A stretch of DNA of 64,000 nucleotides from Lactuca virosa (Eukaryota; Streptophyta; Magnoliopsida; Asterales; Asteraceae): assembly GCA_928212115.1 (NCBI GenBank), contig CAKMRJ010004445.1, forward strand, positions 85,332,785 through 85,396,784, read 5' to 3'. The notes below the pieces were generated by a model. That model saw nothing but the letters and a program-made list of their open reading frames with translations. It made no database searches and was not told the DNA's origin. Each line of letters starts with the position of its first letter. Position 1 is the first letter of the stretch. Both the position numbers and the translations under genes were made by a program. This document shows, piece after piece, positions 1 to 13,161 of the stretch.

Positions 1-306
1 TAGAAAAAAGTTCAATTAGGATCGTTAGATTCTAAACAGGCAAACAATTAAGAACGTAATAATGAACACCATAATGACTTTGAATGTGTCGTATGATTAA
101 AACTTCAACACCTCAGAAGAGCTCGATTAAGAACTTCGATTGTAGAGGTGTTTAGGGTTACAAAACAATAAACGTAATAATCAACATTAACTAATGCATA
201 CATGCATGCATATTTATAGTATAACCCTGCTAGATAATCACGGATGGACAGGCCCAATCCGGATACAAAACATAAAGCCCATGACGCAACACAATTAAAC
301 TCAACA
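1..306 (-). repeat. Sire1 3' LTR (cut by window start)
   Basis: It matches 12475-12783 with about 5 differences, mostly transitions. It ends at CAACA (302-306) directly against the polypurine tract. Only about three bases of the LTR start are missing at the window edge. Confidence 0.95.
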
Positions 307-318
307 ATCTCCCCCTTT
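307..318 (-). other. Sire1 polypurine tract
   Basis: On the minus strand this reads AAAGGGGGAGAT and abuts the 3' LTR, where plus-strand DNA synthesis would be primed. The same G-rich core recurs inside the integrase-RT hinge of this element (7301-7512). Confidence 0.9.
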
Positions 319-506
319 GCGTCAATGGAGCCGAAAGCTCACTTCGGTTGAGCTGCAGAAGACTTCTTTATTGTTTTGAACACCTTCGGTATGATAGCCA
401 GAAAATGATGACGGAACGTCATGTACCACCGAAGCATGTCCGTGAAGTTCTTTTTGTCTGCTTCTGAATTCTGATTGCACCTATGAATAATGTTGATGAT
501 GTGCTC

Positions 507-3500
507 CTAGCAGTCAGTTGAAAATAAATGTTTATCAACAAGAGCGAATACAAATTTGTGAGCTTCGCCTTTTGTAAACATCACAGTAAGATGTGTTGAA
601 TCTATTTGCCCCATCTTCATTTTATTCACATCTCCTGGTTTCGGTGTTGCCTTGATGGACGGTTTCTTATTCATCACTTTTGCTATCTCTTGATCCATAG
701 CTGCAACCTCATGGATGTAAAAAGCCAACATCCTCTTCAAGTGCTCCAATATCGGTTCATATTCCCTTGGATTTGTGAGCAGAATATTAAACAAAAGAAT
801 CCAATCATGAGGATTTAGATTTGGAAGTTCTGCTAGAGAAATAATCGACACCGAGTTTGCAGATCCTCGTGTGATTTTAAAATTGACATTTAAAAATTTC
901 CCAGCAGGCGAAGGTTTCAGCACCTTGACAGTAATTATCTTCTATGCGCTCCATGTCAAGTACTGAGGTTGCACATACTTCAGATAGAAATCAATAAGCT
1001 CTCGGTCAACCTTTGGATGAGGAAAAGGAACCTCAGCAGTCGAATCAAAGCAGTGAAACGTGAATGCCTTTCGAGTTATCGGCATGTCGAACTGCGAGTC
1101 CTTAGAATTGTCACAGTCAAACGAAGCAACAGGTTCCAACCAATAAACACTTGGAAACTCTATAGCTTGATTGATAAGTGCCTCTTTTGTCCATAAGGGA
1201 AACAAGGCCTTCTTACAGTTCAAGGCTTCTTCTTCTTCCTTGTTTCTCCTTTCCCTCTCCTCTGCGTCCCTTGCAACCTTCAAGGTTTCATCAAGCTCTT
1301 TATCCCTCTTCTTTCTCTTAAGAGCCTCAGCAATAGTTTCCCTAGATTTGTCATCGCTATCATCAGTAATCTCCTTTCGCTTTACTTGTGAACCAGAACC
1401 TGAAGCTACATTATCCTTCAGTTCGGTTGTAACAATGACCTTCGGTTGAGCAAAACCAGTTTCAGTTTTAGCCTTCGGTTGATGAGCACCCTCTCCCCCT
1501 TGTTTTGGAGCAATAAATCTCTCCGAAACACCCTTCATCTCGTGTAACAATGCAAGGGCGGGAAGAAGAGTTTGGTAGTTGTAGTGATGATTCCGAATGG
1601 TCAAAGTAAGGATAGGATCATGAGCACCAAGAATGTTGGTGAGCATATTCAGCACATCCCCTGCACAGCTGCGAAAAACAACTCTCTCTGTCTTCAACAA
1701 ACCAATTTCTTTTTCAGCGTGATGCTTGTCGAGCAAGTTCTTCCTTCAAAGCACGTTCTTTTGCCAAATCAGCGTGAAGAGATTCAAGGCGAGAATTCAC
1801 CGAACTGATAAGTGAAGAGTTCTCGGCTTGGATAGAGGAACACACAGCCTCAAACTTTGTTTGCTTTTCTTGAAGAGACTTGGAGAAAGAATCCACAGAA
1901 GCATTCACATTTGCTGCATTCGTATCAGCATGCCCTTTAAGTGACTCAAGAAAGATCTGAGTACTATGAACAATTTCATTAATATCAGTGGTGGCCTTTT
2001 GGCAAGAGGAGGTAGAATCATTAACAGGTTTGGTGGATTTTTCATTTGACTCCGTATATTGTTCAAGAGCAGTGTCCAAAAAGGCTTTAAGCACAACACC
2101 ACTATAGGACTTGCTGTCTTCAATCAATTTATCCAATTTCTCATGAATGCTTTGCAAGTGTTGACGTGTGATAGGAGCATCATCATCCTCATCAGTAGGA
2201 AGCCGATAGGGACTGAAGTATGTAGAATCATACTCATCATTAGCACCACCGAGAGTGGCACCGGAATCAGTTGAATGGGAGGGTGAAAGAGGTTTAGTGA
2301 TGACTGGAGGGTCGATTTCAGTAGTTGCCCCCGTATCAGATACGTTGACACCAACTGTCGGTTCAGGAATAGTAGTGGTGGTGGATTGGGAAATTATAGG
2401 AGGGGGTAAGGGAGTTGTAGAAATAGGAACATAATAAACTGGTGGTGGTGGTTGTGGAAAAGAAGTTGTTGTTTGAGATGTGGTAGGTGGAGGAATTGGA
2501 GCAACCGAAACTGGAACTGTCTGTTTTGGTGATGGAGGTGGTGTTGGAAAGTTGTGATGAGGAGATTCGGTTGGAGTAGGGGATCGGGGAGGAGTATTAC
2601 CTCTTGGTGAGTCATGATGAGTTTCCTCTTCTTCATCCTCCTCATCTTTTTCTGAACTGGTAGGAGTGGGACTCTTGGACCTTTTTGCCATTTTCTTAAT
2701 CTTCTTTGGTTTAGAAGAATCCCCTGTAGAACACTTTCGCTTCTTTGACTTAGTAGGCTTGGACTTATCCTCCTCTGTTGTCTCCTTCTTGGTAGAGGCC
2801 CGTTTACCTCGGTTACTCGGCTTGTCAACTGCATCTAGGGCAGCCTGCTGTTCAGGAGATAGGACTCTCGGTTCCTTGGGAGGAAGTTTTCGATAATCAG
2901 CCATGAGTTTACTTTCGGCTGTAACACATCTATACATTGTCTCAGGGATAGAGCCAATGTGAGGGAACTTCAGAGGATCAGAAATTATGATTTTCTTGGT
3001 GTGAAACGTAGCAATAGACGCAACTAGGGCATTCTGCATCACCGGAATTTCCAAAGAATTTATCGCCCTTTTGGTAATGAGAGTCCAGAATCGTGCACAT
3101 GAGATTTCAGAATGCCTCGTTGTAGTGTTGAGGCTTTGCACCACTTGAGACCAGATGATCGTCCCATAATCAAGATTGAGACCAGGCCGTAAGACGGTTA
3201 GAGAAGGGTAGGAAACCCTTGCTGGGTGCCATCAGATCCAACACTTCTTTCCGCCAAACTCTTGATGAGAAGAGTAAGCATTCCATTCCATGGGGACGGT
3301 AGGCATGACTTCTTACCTTCGTTATTGTGGTAAGCACGTCAGTGTATCCCATTCGTACAGCATCGAGAAAAGTTGAGTAGTGGTGATGAAGTCTGGTGAA
3401 ATAACAGATGAATCCACAGCTAGGTGCAACAGGGAACAAAATCTCCCGAAATTGAAGTTTTTATGAGAGTGGATTTGGAAGTAGATTCGTTCCTTGTTCT

Positions 3501-3724
3501 TGTCATAGATGCAGTAGAGTAAACCTGTGATAAAAGAGACATTGGGACGCTTCCACCTGTGTTAGGGCTAGAACCAGTGGAGAATACTTCAAACACTCAA
3601 CCACCTGCAGCATATACGAATCGTACAGAAACGGATTGAGTTCGATAATCATGTTCTGATTTGGCTTGATCGAAAGCAATGTGGACGAAGCAGTCTGATC
3701 ATGAACTGATGAAGAAGTCGCCAT
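507..3724 (-). pseudogene. Sire1 extra 3' ORF (env-like position), broken
   Basis: This is the ORF between RNase H and the 3' LTR, in the place called env-like in SIRE1 elements. I choose the ATG at 3722-3724 (protein starts MATSSS). In order I see an N-terminal domain beginning LNPFLYDSYM and ending near EISCARFWTL (about 3090), a lysine-rich stretch, a Pro/Ser/Thr-rich acidic middle (2250-2700), a long coiled-coil region (1720-2150), then a C-terminal domain with the block LNPHDWILLF (about 830). The first and last domains match the corresponding ORF of Sire2. There is no obvious signal peptide or membrane span. The reading frame is lost in the N-terminal domain (3144-3503) and again near 1720 and 930. 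Its function is unknown; a membrane envelope role is not supported by what I see. Confidence 0.75.
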
Positions 3725-5095
3725 TGTTGATCGAAGAAGGAAGATGAACAGTTTGAAACTTGCCTTGTAATTTTGAGAGAATTTGTTGCTGGTAAAAGAC
3801 AAATAAGATTAGAAACCCTTTATATACCGTTGCTAGGAGAGAGAAAGAATCGTCATCATACTGATGATATCACTGAAACGTCGCCTGAAAAAGCGCGATG
3901 TGACAGGTTGGTTACTCCCAGGTATATGTCAGCACGCGTGGGTATAGAGACCGTTCAAATTCACGCGCCTAAATTCTTATCCTCAATCGTCGTTTGAAAT
4001 TCAGTTTCGCCCAGAGATTTAGGATACCCCTGTTTCGCCAAAAGATAAACAAAAATCGAACCAACAGCAACTAGAATGTTGGAAAATTAAAATTTTCGTG
4101 CAATAGAGTGACAAAAGATAAAGAAATAAAGCAAATGTGTATTAGATGTGAGTGATGTCTATTATAAGACAGAAAGCAGGTGATTTCGGGCAAGAATCGC
4201 TTCCTTCAAAGTCAAGAGAGACTTGAAGTGCTTGTGTGGGTTCCCGAGACGAATAACTTTGTGAGTTGTGAAAGAAACGATCAAATGTTTGTAGAGAAAC
4301 ATTGAAAGGCTTCTTTTTAAGTCATTGGGTTAAGGTGGCTTATCTTCAACCGAACGTCGATTCTTAACATAAGACCGACCATTGGAAGAAGTACTTGTGA
4401 GACCGATGTGGTCTGTTGAACAAGTAGGTAGGATATATTTTAAAGTGGCTAATGAAGATATAGAAATCTCAAAAACAAAAAAATAAACTGGATCTCTATG
4501 GGAAGAAAAGCCTTGGTGATAGACAAATTCATAAAAGATCACTCAAAAATAAAAATGAGATTTCATTAGGTAACCAGTAAGATCTTGAATATTACAATTC
4601 ACCGTCAATTCGTTGTTGGTGTTGGATTGTGGGTTTCACTCAGTACGTAGTAGACGTATCTAAGATCACAAACAGATTTTGGGCAACCATAAACCTCAGT
4701 GGTAAAGACTGAGAGTATCAAGGGTTACAGTGATGAACCGAAAGTTGATGGAGAATGTAAGGAGGGTGGCTAAAGAACCGAAAGTACCTTCTGCTATAAA
4801 GACGTGACTAAGCAGAAAAACTCTTAACTCATATGAGAAGAGTAAGGTAGCTCTAGACCGAGTGAATTTTGACCGCCTGATTGGGAAGAAACGATAGGTA
4901 GAGATCGAATCTTTAAGGCCTTGCTCTAAGTCATAGAGGCGTTGGTCAACATGCAGCAACATGCTTCTAGGGACCCTTAACTAGTTCTTATTGAAATGAT
5001 TATACCTGCCTTAGCTCCAAATTCTGCTGTACTGGTACACTTGTGACCTAATGAAAGGAACAAACAAACAAACAAACAAACACACACACACAAAA
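3725..5095. other. Sire1 spacer between RNase H and the extra ORF
   Basis: I see no coherent coding sequence here. The stretch is moderately AT-rich, and its right end (5050-5095) is low complexity with runs of CAAA and CA. It would form the 5' leader of the extra ORF if that ORF had its own transcript. Confidence 0.5.
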
Positions 5096-5272
5096 AAAAA
5101 ATAATTTTGAAGTTTTGAAATTTTCTGAAAAATAATAAAAACAGAAAAAGAAAATATTTTTGGATTTTTGAGGTTTTCTGAAAAATAATAAAAATAGAAA
5201 AAGAAAATAATTTTTGGATTTTTGAGGTTTTCTGAAAAATAATAAAAACAGAAAAAGAAAATAATTTTGGAT
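5096..5272. repeat. Three-copy tandem repeat, period about 53 bp
   Basis: The block TTTTCTGAAAAATAATAAAA begins near 5122, 5174 and 5228, followed each time by an A-rich tail and, between copies, TTTTTGGATTTTTGAGG. It lies in the spacer after the Sire1 RNase H region. Confidence 0.85.
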
Positions 5273-5324
5273 TTACTAAGAGAACAAAGAGTACAACCGA
5301 AACCTTATCTTAAAAGAATGAAGC

Positions 5325-5512
5325 GAAATAGACAGAGCGGTCGGTTCATTTCGGTTCCCGAAAAATATGGAGCCGAAATAGACCGAGCGTTCGGTTCATT
5401 TCGGTTCCTTAAAATTCCAGAGCCGTAATAGACCGAGCGGTCGGTTCATTTCGGTTCCCGAAAAATATGGAGCCGAAATAGACCGAGCGTTCGCTCCATT
5501 TCGCTTGTCTAA
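5325..5512. repeat. Four-copy 50-bp tandem repeat rich in TTCGGTT
   Basis: GAC(C/A)GAGCG recurs at about 5331, 5381, 5431 and 5481, a period of 50 bp. Each unit carries CGGTTCATTTCGGTTCC. The repeat sits directly downstream of the pol stop codon. Sire2 has a different CCGGA-rich repeat in the same place. Confidence 0.88.
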
Positions 5513-5515
5513 TTT

Positions 5516-8500
5516 TTAGTAAGAGATTTGAGGATTCGGTACCGACTCTGCTTCCATCATTCCCAGGCCTTGTAAAATTTTATTGAAACTCGCTTCAGGC
5601 AAGGCTTTAGTGAATATGTCAGCCAGTTGATCAGAGGACCGAACGAAATGTACTTCCACGTTCCCATCTTCTACGTAGTCCTTGATAAAATGATATCTAA
5701 GTGCAATATGCTTAGTCTTAGAGTGTTGCACAGGATTGTGACAAATCCTTATTGCACTTTTTGAGTCACAATAGAGAGGAATCTTCTTCATAGTCAGCCC
5801 GTAATCTCTTAGTTGACTTTCTGAGTCACAAGATGCTGCAGGTATATACTCAGCTTCGGCTGTTGAAAGTAATACACAGGTTTGCTTCTTCGACTGCCAG
5901 CTAACAAGTTTTCCGTCAAGAAATTGGCATCCGCCTGTAGTGCTCTTTCGGACCAGACCACATCCTCCAAGATCGGCATCAGAAAAGGCTTGAATGAAGA
6001 ATCCAGATCTTGCAGGATACCAGAGACCGAGAGATGAATTCGCTTCAGGTAACGGAAAATATTCTTCACTGCTGCCATGTGAGGTTCTCTTGGATTAGCT
6101 TGCAACCTAGCACAATAAAAAATAGAAAACATAATGTCCGGTCTACTAGCTGTTAGATACATTAGGGACCCTATCATTTGTCGATATAGTGTTATGTCAA
6201 CAGCAGGTTTTTCCAGAGATGGTGTTAACTTAGTGCCAAATGCCATAGGAACCTTCACTTTTGAATCACCCGTCATACCGAATTTCATCAGTAAGTTCTT
6301 TGTGTAGGCCTCCTGGTTGATAAAGATACCTTCTGGTCCCTGTCTAATATTCAAACCAAGAAAAAAGTTAATCGGACCCATTGCGCTCATTTCAAACTTA
6401 GTCTCCATCAACTTCCTGAATTCAGCCGTTAAGCTAGGATTCGTGGAGCCGAAGATGATGTCATCGACATAAATCTGAACAATCATTAGATGTTCGCCTT
6501 CTTTCTTTCGGAAGAAGGTTGGGTCAACCGAACCTTGCTTAAATTTTGACATTTTCAGAAAGCGAGTTAAAGTTTCATACCAGGCCCTCGGTGCTTGCTT
6601 TAAACCATAGACACCTTTGTCCAACACATAGCAATGATCAGAGAATTTCTCGTTCACGAACCCGGGAGGTTGCTCAACATACACTGTTTCTTCTAGTTCT
6701 CCATTCAAGAAAGCGCATTTGACATCCATTTGGAAAACTTCGAAGTTTTTATGAGCAACATATGCCAGGAAGATTCTAACTGATTCCAACCTAGCTACTG
6801 GAGCGAAGGTTTCCTCATAATCTATCCCTTCCTCTTGGAAATACCTTTCACCACCAACCGAGCCTTGTTGCGAATGACATTCCCCTCTTTATCTAACTTA
6901 TTTCTGAAGACCCATTTTAAGCCGACCACTGAAGCATCCTTTGGTGTGGGTATCAGCCTCCAAACTCGATTGCGTTCAAACTCATGGAGCTCATCTTGCA
7001 TTGCTTGAACCCAATCAGAATGATCAAGTACAATATTTACTGTTTTCGGCTCGACCTTGGAGATAAACGAATTAAACATACAAAATTCAACTTTAGAGAA
7101 TAATGCAGTTTGTTTCGCTTTCAACTGTGAACGAGTGAGAACTTTCTCAGATGATTCTCCAATAATTTGAGCTTTAGGATGGTCCTTGGTCCATTTGACT
7201 AACGGAGGATAATTTGGGTCATATTGTGGATCCAATTCAGCATTTACTTCCTCTTCGAATTCTGATTGATCACCATCGCCTTCGTCAGTTGCATTCTCCT
7301 TCTCCCCCTCGACTGGCGAAGTGTAACCTGTGGCTGCATCAGAGTTTGCATCCTCTGTGGGAGTTGGATTCTCCCCCTCGATTGGACTACTATTGGGTGG
7401 GTTTGGAGCAGTATGTTCCCCCTCGCCTGGACCTTTATGAGTTGGGGACAGAATTGGATTCTCCCCCTCGAAAGATACTTCGGTTGTCTTTGGTTCTGAT
7501 GAACTCTCCCCCTTGAACAATGAGCCTTTGTTTGGAGAGTCAGTGGAGGGTTGACCACCTGTCGGTTTAGGCGGTTCAGTTTCTATTTCTTTGGCAGCTT
7601 CATCTATGATCTTTTTGAGATGATCGATTTTGTTGTCTGCCGCTTTCGCTTCGGAGTGTACTGCTTTCTCTTGTTCATCGAATAACCGAATGTACTCTTC
7701 GAACAAGTTGGATATGGGAACTGAGACTTGTCCTGATGCAGGAAAAATTTCCCCTAAGTCACTTTCGCTTCTTTGAACTTTCTTCATGTAATTATCGTTA
7801 AAGGTTACATAATATGTTTCTTCAATTCGTTTGGAACGTTTGTTCAACACTCTGTATGCTTTGGATGTTAGCGAATAACCCATAAAGATTCCCTCATCGG
7901 CTTTGACGTCAAACTTATTTCGGTTCTCTTTAGAATTGAAAATGAAGCACCTTGAACCGAATATGTGGAAAAATTTGACGTTTGGCTTTCGATTGTTTAA
8001 GATCTCATATGGAGTGATTGAGAATCTTTTGTTGAGGAAGGACCGATTCTGAGTGTAGCACACGGTTGCAACAGCATCAGCCCAGAAGTATAATGGAAGA
8101 GAAGCGAAACTAAGCATGGTTCTGGCTGCCTCACTTAAAGAACGGTTTCGTCTTTCAACAATCCCATTTTGTTGTGGTGTATAAGGGGCCGAAAAATTGT
8201 GTATTATCCCCTTGTCAGCCAGAAAGCCCTCAAAATCGTTATTCTTGAATTCCAGACCGTTGTCACTTCTGATATTTCTTACTGTCTTTCTCAGCTGCAC
8301 TTCTACTTGCTTGATAAATGTCTTCAACTTGGGAGTTGCATCTCATTTCTGCTTAAGAAAGAAAACCCAGATGAAGCGTGAAAAATCATCTACAATAACA
8401 AGAATGTACTTACTAGCACCGATGCTCTCGATAGCCGAAGGTCCACATAAGTCAATGTGCAATAGTTCAAGAGCTTCAACAATCTTTGTATTGATTCGTG

Positions 8501-9086
8501 TAGGGTGGCTCTTTCTGCTTTGTTTGCCTATCTCACACGCTGCACACAGATGTTCCTTGTCAAACTTGAGAAGAGGGAGGCCTCGAACGTGATCACCAAG
8601 CACCAACTTATTAATGTCTTTGAAGTTCAGGTGTGATAGACGTCGATGCCACAACCAGCTTTCATTAGTGTTTGCCTTTGACAACAGACATATTGCTGGT
8701 TTTCCTCGTATTGGGTTGAGATTTAAAGGATACATCTCTCCCTTGCATTCAGACTTTAGCAGAACCTTCTTCGATTGCTTTTCAATGATTTCAGAGCCCT
8801 CATCATCAAATGATACTTTCATACCTGTTCCGACAACTAATTGTGACACACTGATGAGATTATGCTGCAATCCTTCCACATACGCCACTTTTCGAATCGA
8901 GAAATATCCATTGGTTATCATATCATACCCCTTGATTGTTCCATAGGAGTTATTTCCATACTTTACACACCCACCATCTTTTAGGGACCGAAACTCCCTC
9001 AGCTCTTCCTTCCTTCCTGTCATGTGACGCGAGCAACCACTGTCTATATATCATTCATCATCGAACTGCTCGTCACTAATTACCTG
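5516..9086 (-). pseudogene. pol: Sire1 pol: protease, integrase, RT, RNase H (broken)
   Basis: Copia-order polyprotein. The protease motif DSGCSRHMTG lies near 9020-9050. The GAG-pre-integrase zinc region has WHRRLSHLNF and the CAAC pair. The integrase core shows HIDLCGPS, IRSDNG and the Glu of QQNGIVERRN (D,D,E). A hinge of repeated EGEN/GEGE follows. RT has QMDVKCAFLNGE and YVDDIIFG. RNase H ends with YCDSKSAIRI and ADIFTKAL. Lesions: an in-frame TGA just before the protease aspartate (9051-9053), TGA at 8343-8345 in integrase, a frameshift near 6840 in RT, and another between about 5850 and 6060 in RNase H. The enzymes would copy and insert the element; this copy cannot make them whole. 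Confidence 0.93.
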
Positions 9087-9091
9087 CAAAT

Positions 9092-12000
9092 TCAAGCAGA
9101 TTTAGGAACCCAAAGTTTCTTGGGTCCTGGTGAGTCTTTCACAGAAAAAGGAATTACATAAGAAATATCAACCAAATATGTTCTTTTTACTAGAGTGGTT
9201 TGATCTTTTCTTTTAATCGTATACACCTTGATTTTAGTTTTATCTTGTGGTAAGTTTTGGTGCATTAGTTGGTGTGTTGTTAAATTGTTTAGGATTTTTC
9301 TTTTGAATCCTAGGGAAAGCTAACTTTTTCTTATTATGGAACTCAGATTTTGATTCGAGCTTTCCCTTTCCTTTGATGTCCTTTATTGAATTTGTTTTGT
9401 TATGGGAGTTAGAAGGACCAAAACTAGACTTGGGACCGAAACTTGACTTTCGGTTATAAGAGCCGGTGTGGGGAGCGAAACTTGACTTTCAGTTTGGTAC
9501 GCTAGTTTGGGAACCGAAAGTAGATGTTCGGTTCTGAGATTTGGAATAGTAGGAATTTGGGCTGAACTTTTCTTTTCCTTTCGGTTTTTCCTTTCCTTTA
9601 TCCATTGATTCTATCTTAGGAGGTACGTAGTTGGGATTTTGGGATTCCCAGTGACGTTTTCGCTCATTCAGATTCTTTGCATATCTTTGATTTCTTAAGC
9701 GTTTATGTTCAGCCAACTCCTTCTGCGATTTGTGGATATTGAAGCTAGCCTTTGGCTTCTCCTTTTGACTTTCGGTTGTAATGGTTGGAACAGTTGGTTT
9801 TGTCATCGGTTCTTCAGGGATTTCTTTAGTTCCACTTGTGCTTGGTTTGTCAAAATTTTTGAGGGTTTGTTGATGGGTTCAGCAACATATCTTCCTTTAA
9901 CCCTCCATGAAGTTTGCTCAGATAAGCCTACGGTTTCGTCTGCATTGTCAATAGGAGCAGACCAGAAGTAATCGTCGCATCCTTCAACATTGTCTTTGTC
10001 GACCAAGATCTTTAATTCTGCCGTTTGTTTAGCAGTGACCCCTGTAACTGCATATACCTGATTCGGCACAGTTTGAACCTTTTGATAGACCATAGCTTTT
10101 TCCTTGAGTTTCTGTGGCTTTTCTTTCGACAAGTGAGCGAATTCAACCGAATTTTCAGAAATGAGTGGTTTCTCATTTTCGGTTTCACTCTTCATAAACT
10201 CAGAGCAATCAATGACGTCTTCCACTGAGATTTCACTCATCTCACTTTCCTCATCAAATTCAGACGTATTATCTAAGTTCATTTTATTTTCTGAAGTTAA
10301 TTTGGCATTTGACGAGTCAAAGGATTGAATAGTTTCAGACTTAATTTTTAACCTATCATTTTCATCCAAAATATTTTTGAGCATACATTTGTGTTCCTTA
10401 GAATCAATGAAGGTTTCTATCTTGTCCAGTCCAATTTTGTAAGACATGGATGTCTCTTCTGATGATACTACTGATTCACATTCTGCTATGACCTCATCCT
10501 CCTTAAATTCAAGGAAGGGTAAAATCATCTTATGAATCTTCTTTCCTATCTCACAACTTAAATGCAATTGAGCAATATTAGAGTAAAGACGCTTAGCAAT
10601 TAAACAAAAAACATTCCTTTGTTTTAAAAACTTTAAATTATCTCTTTGCAAATAAATACTTTCATCCCTAGTTCTATTTAATTCCGCCTCCTTTAGCTCA
10701 ATCCACATCCTTCTCTCCTCACTTTTTGAAGACACCCTGCTGAGGTGGTTAGTTAGGTTAGAATTCGCTAAGCGAGTTTGCATGAGACTACCACTTAAGT
10801 TAGAAAATTTAAATTTTAATTCATTTAATTCTTCTTCATAATCTGTTACTGGAACTTTAAGTGATTCAAGGATGGATTGTACCTTTTTGATCAGCCGATC
10901 GCAGTCGTTGATCTTCTCACTCACAGGCTTGGCTGCAAAACACTTGTCCTCAGTCAGGTTCGGTTTCTCACTTGCACTTTCGGTTGATGAACCGTTGTGA
11001 CAATTAAACACCTTCCAGCCGAACCCACTTCCTTTGCCACATAAGCCTTTCCATGAGTGGGTTTTCTCACCTCTTCATCTTTTAAAATCGGTTGACCAAA
11101 CTTCAACGCCACCGAACTCATCTTCATCTGCATTCTCTTGCACAATCAAGACATTCATAGAACTATTAGTCACCTTCTTTTTCTTGATCTCGTCCAACTT
11201 GCGCATGTAGTACGCCTCATCATCTTCACAATCTCTTTTCTCAAACCATTTTCCTAAGCATGCAATCTTTGGCAAAGTGGTTCTTGCCGTGACAGTAATT
11301 GCAGTCAAACCCAGAGTCTCCCGCAAGCTTGCTCTCCTTCTTGTCTTCATCCTTTTGAGAAGAGACTTTCGCTTCATCCTTCACCTTCTCAGAACTGTAA
11401 CTTCCTTGCCAGTTTCGGTTCTTGTTGACAGGAAATTTTCTTCGTGCAAACTTCTTTGGATTGGTGACCATCATAGCATACTCTTCGCTTGTAAGATCAC
11501 ACTCAGACATATCAGACTCTTCTTCTTCTTCTTTTGCAATGCGTTTTCCTTTTGAGACAAGCGCTAACGATCCCACACCCGAAACTACCTTCGCTTCTTT
11601 GGTTACTACAGTCTCATGGGACTTAAGTATTCCCACAAGTTTCGCTAGCGAGTAAGATTTAAACTGTTCATGCGCTTTCACGGTTGAAACCACAACCATC
11701 CATTCTTGTCTTAGTCCGTTCATGAAGGTCACCTTCTGCTCGATCAACTTTCTTTCTATTCCATGCTTGATCATCTTACTTAGGAGATGATTGAACCGAT
11801 CGAAAGTTTGTATGAGTTTTTCTTCTGGTTTCTGTTCGAAAACTCCAAATTCTGATAGCAGCAAGGTTTGAATGGAGTGTTCCAGATCTTCATCAGTTGA
11901 ATAAAGTTCTTTCAACCTATCCCAGATTTCTTTGGCCGTCGTGCATGATCCAACCAATCAAAAAGTGTCAGATTGCAAGGCAAATCTGATCATTCTCATG

Positions 12001-12299
12001 GCCTTCACGTTACACAGCAACTTGTCTTTCTCATCCTGTGGCATCTTCTCTACATCCGCCACCAGCTTGTTATATTCCTTTTGGGACTTAACAGTCGTGT
12101 TCGTTCCTGAATGAACAAACGGCCCAAGTGTGATAGCTTCCCAGATGAGATAGCCATTATATTCAGATCCAATCACGTAGTCTTCAAAGTGATGCGCCCA
12201 TACTTCATAGTCTTGAGTGTAGAGTATGGGTATCCTGGTTGTTGATCCAATGCTGTTTGAGATGTTGATGGGATTTGTTTGTGAATCTTCGTGAGACAT
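9092..12299 (-). pseudogene. gag: Sire1 gag (broken)
   Basis: The start MSHEDSQTNP at 12299 is about 160 bp after the primer site. The first 240 codons are the copia capsid-type domain (YEVWAHHFEDY, EIWDRLKELY) and the zinc knuckle CNYCHGKNHFAKDC (near 11260-11300). A long coiled-coil, acidic C-terminal half follows (9803-11011), then a basic Ser/Asn-rich tail ending KKLWVPKSA before a TGA at 9092-9094. Long coiled-coil Gags are typical of Sireviruses. Lesions: in-frame TGA at 11958-11960, a frameshift just after the zinc knuckle (about 11250), and two more near 9805 and 9489. Pol starts in another frame immediately after the stop. Confidence 0.88.
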
Positions 12300-12461
12300 G
12301 GTGAGCTGCTAGAATCAAACCTGTAAACTTGAGATTAGGGTTTTATCTGAAACAGAGTTGCCGTCGATAAGAAGAAGACAGCTTCTATTTATACGATAAA
12401 AGCAGAAACCCTAAAGAATTCTGAATACAGAAGGAATGTGTATTGATCACACAGTCTCCTG

Positions 12462-12473
12462 CTCTGATACCAA
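12462..12473 (-). other. Sire1 primer binding site (initiator Met-tRNA)
   Basis: The minus strand reads TTGGTATCAGAGC right after the 5' LTR, complementary to the 3' end of plant initiator tRNA-Met. Confidence 0.93.
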
Positions 12474-12474
12474 T

Positions 12475-12783
12475 TGTTAGAACAAAGTTCAATTAGGATC
12501 GTTAGATTCTAAACAGGTAAACAATTAAGAACGTAATAATGAACACCATAATGACTTTGAATGTGTCGTATGATTAAAACTTCAACACCTCAGAAGAGCT
12601 CGATTAAGAACTTCGACTGTAGAGGTGTTTAGGGTTACAAAACAATAAACGTAATAATCAACATTAACTAATGCATACATGCATGCATGTTTATAGTATA
12701 ACCCTACTAGATAATCACGGATGGACAGGCCCAATCCGGATACAAAACATAAAGCCCATGACGCAACACAATTAAACTCAACA
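12475..12783 (-). repeat. Sire1 5' LTR
   Basis: A 309-bp repeat of 1-306. On the minus strand a possible TATA box, ACTATAAACA, lies near 12690-12700. The right flank begins GTTTATTTGG; the matching left flank lies outside the window, so the target duplication cannot be tested. Confidence 0.95.
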
Positions 12784-13161
12784 GTTTATTTGGTGTAATA
12801 AATTAGTTAAACTAGTTGTATATATTGTTAAATGTAACAAGATGAAGAAATGAACTCTTTGAATATGACTTAACCAACTGAGACTCTAATCCCAACCATG
12901 AGTTTCTACTCTTTGTTTTGGGCTTAATTATAGTTTTAATAGTTTAAGTGTTCCAACCTTCACAACATGAAGACTTCAAGTCCTTATGCAAGCAAGAGTT
13001 GATTTCGAAAGTGGGAGCTTGAAGACCTTTTGAAGAGTACCTTAAGTCCTTTAGGAAATACTTAACAATTCTTGTGACGATTCACACAAATTATTACTAG
13101 ACATGACTAGGTTTATACACATTTTAATGCATGCATGTGATTTTTAGTTTATGTTAATATT
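12784..13161. other. Unassigned AT-rich flank of Sire1
   Basis: I see no gene, terminal repeat or primer site here. It lies between the Sire1 LTR and a fragment of copia LTR and is presumably the interior of an older element. Confidence 0.4.

Larger units (their letters stand above)
1..12783 (-). mobile_element. Sire1: Sirevirus-type Ty1/copia retrotransposon
   Basis: Near-identical direct repeats bound the unit (1-306 and 12475-12783), ending in TGTTG...CAACA. Read on the minus strand, the right LTR is followed by a primer site for initiator Met-tRNA (12462-12473), then gag, protease, integrase, RT and RNase H in copia order, then an extra ORF, a polypurine tract (307-318) and the 3' LTR. 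The coiled-coil gag tail and the large ORF after RNase H are features of the Sirevirus (SIRE1/Maximus) lineage. At 12.8 kb it is long for copia while its LTRs, about 309 bp, are short for this lineage. The LTRs differ at about 5 sites. All genes are broken. The first few bases and the left target duplication lie outside the window. Confidence 0.93.

Noticed and set aside
2394..2834. Overlapping frames in the proline-rich part of the Sire1 extra ORF, and likewise 36459-36956 and 37185-37565 in Sire2
   Set aside because: They are shadow frames of low-complexity coding sequence; only one frame links the conserved domains.
5325..5512. Regularly spaced 50-bp repeat as a CRISPR-like array
   Set aside because: Units are contiguous tandem copies without unique spacers, inside a plant retrotransposon.
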